From positions 62,001 to 126,000 of the forward strand of contig JASKOM010000001.1 in assembly GCA_030152305.1 (NCBI GenBank): a stretch of DNA of 64,000 nucleotides, given 5' to 3'. A program made the position numbers and the translations under genes. Shown here piece after piece: positions 50,438 through 57,545 of the stretch. Below the pieces are notes generated by a model that saw only the letters and a program-made list of their open reading frames with translations, had not been told where the DNA came from and did no database searches. Numbering within the stretch: the stretch's first letter is position 1; each line of letters opens with the position of its first letter. This DNA is from Campylobacterota bacterium (GTDB taxonomy: Bacteria; Campylobacterota; Campylobacteria; Campylobacterales; Thiovulaceae).

Positions 50438-51442
50438 ATGCAAAATTTATCTCGTGAAGAAAGTCGAGAACTTTTTCGACAAATTTTAAATGGCAAAAAA
50501 CAAGATAGTGAAATTCGAGAGATATTAATCGAACTTCATAATAAAGGTGAAACTGGTTTTGAAATCGCTGGTGCAATGGAATCAATGCGAGATTCAGCCG
50601 TCAAAGTTCAAGTTGATCCTGAATTTCAAGATTTGATTTTTGATAATTGCGGAACTGGTGGCGATCACAGTGGAACTTTTAATATTTCAACGACTTCGGC
50701 TTTTGTTTTATCAGGAGCTGGAATCTATGTAGCAAAACACGGCAATCGTGGAATCACAAGCCGTTCTGGAAGTGCCGATGTTCTCGAAACTCTCGGGTTT
50801 CATCTTGATTTATCACCAATGCAACATGCGATTTTATTACAAAATAGCGGTTTTACTTTTATGTTTGCTGGTGAGCATTTTCCTGCCATGAAAAAAATTA
50901 TGCCAATTCGCAAAAGCATACCTCATCGAACAATATTTAATATTCTTGGACCTTTATCAAATCCTGCTGGTGTCAAAAAGCAATTAATCGGTGTATTTAG
51001 TCTAGATTTTCACCAGTCAATTATCGAAGCAATGCAAATTTTAGAAATGCAAAATGTTTCTGTTGTTACAGGTTCAATCGGAGAAAATCGTTCAATCGAT
51101 GAAGTCTCGATTTCTGGAATTTCGAATTATCTATTTTTAAAAGAAAAAAAAATAGTTTCTGGCGAAATTGACCCGCAAAAATATAATTTTAAAATTTATC
51201 CAATTGAAGCAATTGCTGGAGGCGATGCTAAAAAAAATGCTGAAATTCTAATTTCGATTCTCAACGGTGAGAAAAAAGATCAATATCGAGATATCGTTTT
51301 ATTAAATTCGGCTTTATCGTTAATGACTTATGGTTCGGCTAGAGATTTTCAAGATGGTTTAGAAATTGCTCGTGAAAGTCTCGATTCTGGAAATGCTTAT
51401 AAAAAATTTAAATTATCGTTAGATATGAACGGGCGAATATAA
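50438..51442 (+). CDS. trpD: Anthranilate phosphoribosyltransferase
   Basis: TrpD joins anthranilate and PRPP. The 334-residue protein has the glycine-rich PRPP loop GTGGDHSGTFNIST, KHGNRGITSRSGSADVLETLG, and the RTIFNILGPLSNPA block. It is not fused to trpG and is far from trpA. It is followed 2 nt later by bioA. One GATGAGGT copy (50930). Confidence 0.96.
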   Translation: MQNLSREESRELFRQILNGKKQDSEIREILIELHNKGETGFEIAGAMESMRDSAVKVQVDPEFQDLIFDNCGTGGDHSGTFNISTTSAFVLSGAGIYVAKHGNRGITSRSGSADVLETLGFHLDLSPMQHAILLQNSGFTFMFAGEHFPAMKKIMPIRKSIPHRTIFNILGPLSNPAGVKKQLIGVFSLDFHQSIIEAMQILEMQNVSVVTGSIGENRSIDEVSISGISNYLFLKEKKIVSGEIDPQKYNFKIYPIEAIAGGDAKKNAEILISILNGEKKDQYRDIVLLNSALSLMTYGSARDFQDGLEIARESLDSGNAYKKFKLSLDMNGRI

Positions 51443-51444
51443 AA

Positions 51445-52764
51445 ATGGGTTTAAATAGCGATTTAATCGAACGAGATTTATCGGTAATTTGGCATCCTTG
51501 CACTCAAATGAAAGATCACGAATCTTTGCCATTAATTCCGATAAAACGAGGCTACGGAGTTTATCTCGAAGATTTCGAAGGCAAAAAATATCTCGATGCG
51601 ATTAGCAGTTGGTGGGTAAATCTTTTTGGTCATTCGAATCCATATATAAATCAAAAATTAATCGAACAAGTTAATAACTTAGAACATGTTTTACTTGCTG
51701 GTTTTTCACATGAAAATGCAATTAGACTTGCCGAACGATTAATAAAAATAACTCCTGAAAAATTAACAAAAGTATTTTTTGCTGATAACGGTTCAAGCGG
51801 AATCGAAGTTGCTCTTAAAATGAGTTTTCATTATTTTAAAAATCGTGGTGAAATTCGACCGCTTTTTATTTCGCTGACAAATAGTTATCACGGTGAAACA
51901 ATGGGAGCTTTATCGGTCGGTGATGTAAGTTTATATAAAGAAGTTTATAACGAAATAATTATTAAATCGATTCAAGTTCCTGTTCCGAAAGATCAAAATC
52001 TCGAATCGATTCATCAGCCATTAAACGAACTAAAAAATATTTTAATTAATCGCAAACATGAAATTTCAGCGATTATTCTTGAGCCAATTGTTCAATGTGC
52101 TGGTTCAATGCACATGTATCATCCAGAATATATTAATGGGGTTAGAAAGTTAGCTGACGAATTTGATATTCATTTGATTCTCGATGAGGTGGCAACTGGT
52201 TTTGGTCGAACTGGAAAAATGTTTGCAGTTGAACATTGCGATAATTTGAGTCCTGATTTTATGATTTTATCAAAAGGTTTAACAGGCGGATATTTGCCGT
52301 TATCCGTTGTTTTGACGACCGATAAAATTTACAGCGAATTTTATTGTGATTACGGTTCTGGAAAATCGTTTTTGCATTCGCATAGTTATACGGGAAATCC
52401 GTTGGCTTGTGCGGTTGCAAATGCTTCGTTAGATATTTTTGAAAATGAAAATATTATAAATGCGATTCAACCAAAAATAAAATTAATGGGCGAATTATTA
52501 AATAAATTTATAAACTTGCCAAATGTTGCAAATGTTCGGCAAACTGGAATGATTGGAGCAGTTGAATTAAAAGGTTATAAACGAGAAGAACGAATAGGCT
52601 TGAAAGTTTATAAATATGCTCTTGAGAATTCTGTTATATTGCGACCACTTGGAAATGTTATATATTTTATGCCTCCACTTTCGATATCTGAAGATGAAAT
52701 AAAAGAGATGTTTCGTGTTGGTTTCGAAGCTGTGAAAAATTTAAATTCCGTGATAACAAGTTAA
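51445..52764 (+). CDS. bioA: Adenosylmethionine-8-amino-7-oxononanoate aminotransferase
   Basis: BioA makes 7,8-diaminopelargonate in biotin synthesis, using SAM as amino donor. The 439-residue class III aminotransferase has the BioA-specific opening WHPCTQMKDHE and DAISSWWVNLFGH, the LILDEVATGFGRTG loop, and the PLP lysine in LSKGLTGGYLPL. It forms an unusual two-gene unit with trpD. The DEV of the cofactor loop is written with a GATGAGGT motif (52183). Confidence 0.96.
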   Translation: MGLNSDLIERDLSVIWHPCTQMKDHESLPLIPIKRGYGVYLEDFEGKKYLDAISSWWVNLFGHSNPYINQKLIEQVNNLEHVLLAGFSHENAIRLAERLIKITPEKLTKVFFADNGSSGIEVALKMSFHYFKNRGEIRPLFISLTNSYHGETMGALSVGDVSLYKEVYNEIIIKSIQVPVPKDQNLESIHQPLNELKNILINRKHEISAIILEPIVQCAGSMHMYHPEYINGVRKLADEFDIHLILDEVATGFGRTGKMFAVEHCDNLSPDFMILSKGLTGGYLPLSVVLTTDKIYSEFYCDYGSGKSFLHSHSYTGNPLACAVANASLDIFENENIINAIQPKIKLMGELLNKFINLPNVANVRQTGMIGAVELKGYKREERIGLKVYKYALENSVILRPLGNVIYFMPPLSISEDEIKEMFRVGFEAVKNLNSVITS

Positions 52765-52863
52765 TTGGTAAAAAACTCTATTGTTATTAATTAGTATTAT
52801 TTTAATGGCAAAATTACTCAAATATTTTGTTTAAAAGGTTAGTTGTTTACTTGTAACAAATAT

Positions 52864-53007
52864 GCTACAGTAACCTACATATACCGATGTCTGTAGCCGA
52901 AAACCAAGGGCAGATATATGGTAAAAAGCGCCTTGAGTGACCCTCGAGGCTTTGGGAGATCTCCCCGGATTAACAGTCCGCAGTTAGCAATTGTTACAGA
53001 AATGTAG
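52864..53007 (+). other. Highly structured element upstream of the RHH gene
   Basis: This block is richer in G and C than its surroundings and folds into successive hairpins. They are GCTACAG/CTGTAGC (52864-52897), GCCTTGAG/CTCGAGGC with one G-U pair (52930-52950), GGGA-GATC-TCCC (52954-52965), and CGGA/TCCG (52966-52980). CTACAT (52875) could also pair with ATGTAG (53002) to close the whole unit. The minus strand of 52966-52985 resembles a tRNA anticodon arm with GUU but has no full cloverleaf. It may be a 5' leader RNA, an antisense-controlled origin or an att-like site. I do not recognise the class. Confidence 0.45.
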
Positions 53008-53037
53008 AGATTATTAAGTAAAATAGATCGGAAATAA

Positions 53038-53211
53038 ATGTCATCAATAAAACATGAATACACTAAGACTACAATTAGTTTAGACAATACAGCAAAATTA
53101 AATTCTCAAAAGATAGCTAAGAAAAAAGGTATAACTACATTAACAACATTAGTTAATATTTTATTAATAGAATATATCGAAAAAAATAAAGAATTACTAG
53201 AAAAAACATAA
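53038..53211 (+). CDS. Small ribbon-helix-helix (CopG/Arc-like) protein
   Basis: This 57-residue ORF starts at ATG 53038. The segment KTTISLDNTAKLNSQKIAKK has the beta-strand then helix layout of RHH repressors, followed by GITTLTTLVNILLIEYIEKN as the second helix. Such proteins act as dimers on palindromes, in plasmid copy control or as antitoxins. No toxin follows. The ribosome site is weak. It follows the structured element and precedes dispersed repeats, so this 500-nt patch looks mobile. Confidence 0.65.
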   Translation: MSSIKHEYTKTTISLDNTAKLNSQKIAKKKGITTLTTLVNILLIEYIEKNKELLEKT

Positions 53212-53223
53212 TTTTTTATTTAA

Positions 53224-53336
53224 TTATTCCGTGTAATGCACGGGATTACAAAATAATCAGTCATCATGTAACTTATTTCTGGATCTAAAAAATTTGTTTT
53301 TTACGATATATCCTGAAACAAGTTCTAGATGACAAT
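53224..53336. repeat. Dispersed repeat copy (CCGTG / GGATCT type)
   Basis: CCGTGTAATGCACGG (53228-53242) is a small hairpin. It is followed by TTATTTCTGGATCTAA, which parallels the TTATTTTTGGATCTAA at 57.36 kb and TTTCGGGATCTAA at 58.4 and 59.3 kb. Confidence 0.5.
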
Positions 53337-53360
53337 CAAACACAGAACAATAGTTTAATT

Positions 53361-54311
53361 TTATTTTATATTTTCCTCGAACTCTTTTAATCGTTTAAGA
53401 ACAGACAAAAATTTTGTAATATCTGTCCAACGATTAATTAAATATGAAAAACTTTCATTTACTTTTGAAAAAGCATTTCCAGTTTGAGAAACTATTCCAA
53501 GTGTTATTAATCCACCAAATAATGACGGAGCCATTATTAAATATGGCAAAACGACCATGATTTGCTGATATGAATTACTCCATAATGAAAAATATGAATA
53601 ATGTCTGAATTTTTTATAATAGTTTAATTTTAAACCTGTGAATAATTCAAATAGCGAGTTTGCACTTGCATAATTTTTATCATCTTCTGAATATACAAGC
53701 TGTTTTCGATAACTTGCTTCGATTTTTTGATTATCGTATTCGATGTGAGGCAATTTAATTCCAACAAAATATGAAATTGTCATTCCACCGATTGAAGTTA
53801 AAAAAGCAATATATACCAATGAGCCATCGATATTTGCCAATATTGGAATAGTTACAGACTTTGACAACTGCCATAAAATCGGAATAAAAGCAATTAATGT
53901 CATCAAAGCTTGAAACAATCCTAAACCGATACTTTCGAGTGATTGAGCAAATTGATAAGTATCTTCTTGAATTCTTTGAGAAGAACCTTCAACATTGTTT
54001 GGATATTTTTCCCACAATGGCAAATAATAATATGTGATTGCTTCTCGCCATTTGAAAGCATAATGTTGAGCAAAAAACAAATTAAACATTGCGATAAATA
54101 TAAACGGAATCGCAATATAAGTAAATTTTGTCATCGATTGCCAAAAAGCTTCAATGTCATTTGCCTGTTGCAAAATATTGTAAAATTCACCATACCAGCT
54201 ATTGATAAGAACAGTGATATAAACTTGAGTCCAAGTTAAAACAAGCAAAACAACAAAACCGCCCCAAGCCCAAAGCCTATATTTTTCTGTGAAAAAGAAA
54301 CTTTTTAACAT
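53361..54311 (-). CDS. SbmA/BacA-like peptide transporter
   Basis: This 316-residue membrane protein has five to six helices. It resembles SbmA/BacA proteins, which have an ABC-exporter-like membrane domain but no ATPase domain and import peptides and peptide antibiotics. Family-like features are the AWGGFVVLLVLTWTQVYITVLINSWYGEFY start, FKWREAITYYYLPLW, and EGSSQRIQEDTYQFAQSLESIGLGLFQALMTLI. It lies downstream of two short cysteine-rich peptide genes and a radical SAM enzyme, so its likely cargo is the matured peptide. An inverted GATGAGGT pair separates it from the peptide genes, so it may have its own promoter or depend on read-through. Confidence 0.85.
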   Translation of the reverse strand: MLKSFFFTEKYRLWAWGGFVVLLVLTWTQVYITVLINSWYGEFYNILQQANDIEAFWQSMTKFTYIAIPFIFIAMFNLFFAQHYAFKWREAITYYYLPLWEKYPNNVEGSSQRIQEDTYQFAQSLESIGLGLFQALMTLIAFIPILWQLSKSVTIPILANIDGSLVYIAFLTSIGGMTISYFVGIKLPHIEYDNQKIEASYRKQLVYSEDDKNYASANSLFELFTGLKLNYYKKFRHYSYFSLWSNSYQQIMVVLPYLIMAPSLFGGLITLGIVSQTGNAFSKVNESFSYLINRWTDITKFLSVLKRLKEFEENIK

Positions 54312-54364
54312 ATTAAAAAAACCTTTTTATATATTTAATTTATTGGATTATATTTTTTGAAGAA

Positions 54365-54390
54365 ACCTCATCGAATTGAATTGATGAGGT
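54365..54390. terminator. Inverted GATGAGGT pair between peptide and transporter genes
   Basis: ACCTCATC (54365-54372) and GATGAGGT (54383-54390) form an 8-bp stem around a 10-nt loop, in the 111-nt gap between the second peptide gene and sbmA-like. A weak T-run follows on the minus strand, so attenuation rather than full termination is plausible. Confidence 0.6.
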
Positions 54391-54422
54391 CGTATGAAGA
54401 AGAGAGTGAGAAAATTAGCAGG

Positions 54423-54512
54423 TTATTTGCAAAATAGTAAGCATAAAAAACGATTACAAGTTGGCTTACCATCAGACACTTGATTAGTTAAAGTTATAGT
54501 TGATTTTTTCAT
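54423..54512 (-). CDS. RiPP-like precursor peptide 2 (29 aa)
   Basis: This short minus-strand gene starts at ATG 54512 behind AAAGGAA. It encodes a 29-residue peptide with leader MKKSTITLTNQVSDGKPT and core CNRFLCLLFCK. The core shares CNx(F/L)LCLLFC (cysteines spaced x4, x3) with the neighbouring peptide, and the leaders share MK(K/R)ST(I/V)TL. Conservation at both ends with a variable middle is typical of paired modified-peptide precursors. The modification is not readable. The radical SAM/SPASM family suggests thioether or other C-centred crosslinks to cysteine. Confidence 0.8.
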   Translation of the reverse strand: MKKSTITLTNQVSDGKPTCNRFLCLLFCK

Positions 54513-54558
54513 TTCTTATTCCTTTTGATAAATTTTTTTAGTTCAATTAGTGTTACTA

Positions 54559-54642
54559 TTAACAAAATAGAAGACATAGTAACATATTACATCCTCCTTC
54601 AGCAGATGTTTTATCTTTTAAAGTTACTGTTGATCGTTTCAT
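54559..54642 (-). CDS. RiPP-like precursor peptide 1 (27 aa)
   Basis: The ATG at 54642 overlaps the TGA of the radical SAM gene (ATGA), with a strong AAGGAGG site inside that gene's last codons, so the two are translationally coupled. The 27-residue product has leader MKRSTVTLKDKTSAEGG and core CNMLLCLLFC at the very C-terminus. A double glycine directly precedes the first core cysteine, a common leader-cleavage signal, although peptide 2 has PT at this position. Two homologous precursor genes in tandem greatly reduce the chance that these are accidental ORFs. Confidence 0.85.
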   Translation of the reverse strand: MKRSTVTLKDKTSAEGGCNMLLCLLFC

Positions 54643-55979
54643 TTATTAGCCTCCTTTGTAAGATAAGAAATTATATTGTCAGCTACTGAAATCATATTTG
54701 AATGATCAATTGGACAAGAAATTTCATAATTTTGTATATATTTCAATGGACAAGCCGAACTTAAACATTGCGGATTAAAACTACAAGTTAAACATTCAGA
54801 TTTATTATGAATAGAATTTTTGTTTAAAGTCCATAAATCAAAATAGCTATTTTTTATTAGTTCGCCATCTTTTGATATATAACCAACTATATTTTTATCA
54901 TAATCTAAAGCAACTGTGCATTTTCGAATTGACATATCAGGATAAACAATTAAGCTATTTTCTCGACTTGCATAACAGGAATGAGAACCCATATCTCGAT
55001 AAAGCATGTAATCACCAGTTAGCAAACCTTTATCTTTTAACATTTGTTCATACAAACTTTGTAACAAACTAGATTGATTATTTGCACAAGCAACATCATT
55101 TTTATGATCATTGAAATTATCTTCAATTGGTCTAAAAATAAAGCTAAATCTGTTATCTTTTGATATTGGCAAAGATTGAAGTAATTCAAAATAATCAATA
55201 ATTTTGCTATTTTCATTAAAGTTTGTTCTAACGATTATATTAAAATTTTCGTCTTCAACTGAAGTAATATTTAATAAATTATTTAAAATAGTTTGAAAAG
55301 TTGATCCGCCATTACTTAATGGTCGCAATTTATTATGATCTTCTTCGATTCCATCTAATGTAATTTGATAAGCTCGAACATTCAAGTTTAACAATTTTTG
55401 AAAAAGTTCTTTTGTTAAATAATAACCGTTTGTTGTCATACTTGATTGAAATTTAATACTTCGCTCAAGTGATATTTTTTGAACATCAGCTAAAAAGTCA
55501 AGTATAAAATCTTTATTAACTAAAGGTTCGCCACCAAACCATTCAATATTTAAAAATTCTAAATTTGTTAAACTCTGAATATATTTTAAAAGTATATTTT
55601 TCTCAATTGATGTCATTCTTTGTTTTTGCTCGTGATCTTCGTAGCAATATTTACAAGCAAAATTACAACCAAGTTGAGCGGGTAATAATATTAAATGCAA
55701 ATATTTATCGCTATTTTTATCTTGAGTATGATTAAAAATCATATTATCAAGAACTGTTCGGTTTTGAATAACAAACATTTTTTCTTCAAGCCATTCAAAA
55801 TCATCAAACGAATCTTGATGTGAGAATTTTTCAAAAGAATTCGTATTCGATTGGAGAATTTTTAAAAACGGATGTTCTAAATCATCAAATTCAACATATT
55901 CACCATTAAGCCAATTATAAACTCTGTTTGTTTTTTGATTGTATGTTAATAGATGAGATAAATTATAAGTTTCTTTCAT
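54639..55979 (-). CDS. Radical SAM/SPASM peptide-modifying enzyme
   Basis: This 446-residue enzyme has the radical SAM 4Fe-4S motif CNFACKYC (about residues 104-111) preceded by a region of about 95 residues that may bind the leader peptide. Next come the SAM-binding WFGGEPLVN and TTNGYYLT segments. A C-terminal SPASM-type cysteine set follows (SHSCYASRENS, IRKCTVALDYD, then CLTCSFNPQCLSSACP and ISCPID), expected to hold two auxiliary clusters. Start ATG 55979 behind AAGGAG. It directly overlaps the first precursor gene, so its substrates are almost certainly the two peptides. Related enzymes form thioether crosslinks in sactipeptides and ranthipeptides. This precursor core is unlike those I know. 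Confidence 0.93.
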   Translation of the reverse strand: MKETYNLSHLLTYNQKTNRVYNWLNGEYVEFDDLEHPFLKILQSNTNSFEKFSHQDSFDDFEWLEEKMFVIQNRTVLDNMIFNHTQDKNSDKYLHLILLPAQLGCNFACKYCYEDHEQKQRMTSIEKNILLKYIQSLTNLEFLNIEWFGGEPLVNKDFILDFLADVQKISLERSIKFQSSMTTNGYYLTKELFQKLLNLNVRAYQITLDGIEEDHNKLRPLSNGGSTFQTILNNLLNITSVEDENFNIIVRTNFNENSKIIDYFELLQSLPISKDNRFSFIFRPIEDNFNDHKNDVACANNQSSLLQSLYEQMLKDKGLLTGDYMLYRDMGSHSCYASRENSLIVYPDMSIRKCTVALDYDKNIVGYISKDGELIKNSYFDLWTLNKNSIHNKSECLTCSFNPQCLSSACPLKYIQNYEISCPIDHSNMISVADNIISYLTKEANK

Positions 55980-56209
55980 AATTATCTCCTTGTTAGTTTA
56001 TTTGTATCTATTTGTTCATTGAAGTTAAAAATGAACGGCAATAATTATATATATATTAAAATAAGCTTAAGAATTCAAACTAGTTTTTGATTCAAAAAAA
56101 TAAAAAAATGGAAGATGAAAGCTTTTTTTTGGGAAGTAATTGAAAAATTTTGCTACAATTCAAATAAAAAATTTATAATTTATTTGTTTTAAGTTTATTT
56201 CACAAAGGC

Positions 56210-56307
56210 TTACCAGTGCCTATAAACATAGCTCAAGCTTTCTTGTCATTCGGCTTGAAAGCCTTTTTGAAGTAAATTTTGAAGAGCGATGTTTATGAAA
56301 CTGGTAA
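56210..56307 (+). promoter_or_regulatory. Long leader hairpin upstream of the antirepressor gene
   Basis: Three consecutive stems nest perfectly: TTACCAGT (56210)/ACTGGTAA (56300), ATAAACAT (56222)/ATGTTTAT (56289), and GCTC (56231)/GAGC (56284). An inner GCTTTC/GAAAGC hairpin (56237-56262) completes it. It lies between a TACAAT -10 box (56154) and ATG 56367, so it would sit in the mRNA leader. It could equally be a DNA operator or a recombinase site. The rest of the gap back to 55980 is AT-rich promoter DNA. Confidence 0.6.
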
Positions 56308-56366
56308 CTTCTTAGCAACTCTTCAGCAAAAAAATTTATTTTAATTTAATAAATTACCAAACGAAA

Positions 56367-57320
56367 ATGACAGAAATCGTAAAAATATTGCCTCAAAAAA
56401 TAGGGGAAGAGAGTTCTCAAACTATTTCAGCGAGAGATTTATACAAATTTTTAGGTGTGAAAAAAGACTTTTCTGATTGGATTAAAGTTCAAATTAACAG
56501 AAAATCGTTTAAAGAAGATCGCGATTTTATCGTAGTTTGGCACGACCCCCTTAAGGGGGTCGTCAATATTTTGACAGAAATAGAGCTTTTACAACAGTTT
56601 AACAACTTGCAACAGGCTATTAGACATGGCTATAAGTCAGAATATTTCTTAACTCTTGAAACCGCTAAACATATTGCAGTAATAAGTAATACAGATAAAG
56701 GTGAAGAAGTTCGCGAATATTTTCTTAAAGTTGAAAAAGAATATATTGAACAATCCGTCGAGAAAAGAATCAAAATAGCCGTTGAACACGAAATCAAAAA
56801 ATTTCAGAAACAATGTAAGCATTACAATCTTGTAAGAACACGGCTTGATGGAAAAACCATTCGTCGATTATTTACGGACACAATTAAGAAGTTTGTCGCT
56901 TATGCAAAATCGCAGGGAAGTCAAAATGCTGATCGTTATTATTTGTTATTCACATTGCAAATTTATCGAAGCCTTGGCTTGATCAAAACAAATAAAGATT
57001 TCAGCAAACTAAAAAATAATATTGCGGATTATGACATTGAACTAAACGACGAAGATCTAAAAAAATTCGAAAAACAGTTTAATCTGCGAAATGAATTAGA
57101 CATCGAAAACTTAACCGTAATTAGCTCTTGTGAATTAATAGCTCAACGAGTTATCGAAGATGAAATATCAAAGCAAACTCCATATAAACAAATTTTCCAG
57201 ATCGTCAAACAGCAACTAGGAACGATCGAAATCGCTTTTGAACCTTACATCGCAACCGCAAAACAGCAACTCCAATTTAAAAATACACTTTTTGAGTTTT
57301 TGTTACTCGAAAATAAATAA
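56367..57320 (+). CDS. AntA/AntB-type phage antirepressor protein
   Basis: This 317-residue protein opens with an AntA/AntB antirepressor domain (SARDLYKFLGVKKDFSDWIKV, FLTLETAKHIAVISNTDKGE, EVREYFLKVEKEY), as in prophage antirepressors that relieve repressor binding. About 25-30 residues between DFIVVWHD and KSEYFLT are unusual and begin at a GC-rich 22-bp palindrome, suggesting an inserted element. The C-terminal half (150-317) is helical and unrecognised. It is the first of three phage-like regulatory genes, with no structural phage genes nearby and no GATGAGGT motifs. Confidence 0.8.
   Translation: MTEIVKILPQKIGEESSQTISARDLYKFLGVKKDFSDWIKVQINRKSFKEDRDFIVVWHDPLKGVVNILTEIELLQQFNNLQQAIRHGYKSEYFLTLETAKHIAVISNTDKGEEVREYFLKVEKEYIEQSVEKRIKIAVEHEIKKFQKQCKHYNLVRTRLDGKTIRRLFTDTIKKFVAYAKSQGSQNADRYYLLFTLQIYRSLGLIKTNKDFSKLKNNIADYDIELNDEDLKKFEKQFNLRNELDIENLTVISSCELIAQRVIEDEISKQTPYKQIFQIVKQQLGTIEIAFEPYIATAKQQLQFKNTLFEFLLLENK
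56542..56563. repeat. Perfect 22-bp GC-rich palindrome inside the antirepressor gene
   Basis: ACGACCCCCTT is followed directly by its exact reverse complement AAGGGGGTCGT. It is read through in frame as H-D-P-L-K-G-V-V. Its base composition is far from the surrounding sequence and it lies where homologous antirepressors usually pass straight into the next conserved segment. Confidence 0.9.
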
Positions 57321-57400
57321 TCTTCATTTTCGTCATCCCCGAAGCAAACCTGTAATCCCAAATTTATTTTTGGATCTAATCAATTTGTGTTTTTGTGAAT
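57321..57400. repeat. Dispersed repeat copy
   Basis: CGTCATCCCC and TGTAATCCCAA precede TTATTTTTGGATCTAATC, the same layout as the 53.3, 58.4 and 59.3 kb copies. It sits immediately after the antirepressor gene stop. Confidence 0.55.
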
Positions 57401-57468
57401 TGTTTTTATTTTAATATTTTTGTTAATTTTTGATTTTTTGGAGTTGTATAATTTGAATGTTTTTTTGT

Positions 57469-57540
57469 CTTTCACCAGAGAATGCGAATCTCTTTTTGTT
57501 AGGCAAAAAACAAAACCAAATTTTCGAAAGTGGTGAAATT
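57469..57540 (+). promoter_or_regulatory. Cloverleaf-like leader of the 57.5 kb gene
   Basis: TTTCACCA (about 57471) pairs with TGGTGAAA just before the start region. Between them lie AGAGA/TCTCT, TTTTGTT/AACAAAA and a TTTCGAAA palindrome. The outer 3' arm contains the GGTGAAATTATG sequence that also precedes ATG 21122, so pairing would mask translation initiation. Confidence 0.45.
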
Positions 57541-57545
57541 ATGCC

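Noticed and set aside
52966-53007. tRNA-Asn-like anticodon arm (GUU) on the minus strand of the structured element
   Set aside because: Only the anticodon stem-loop fits. There is no D-arm, T-loop TTCRANNC or proper acceptor stem, so it is not a tRNA gene.
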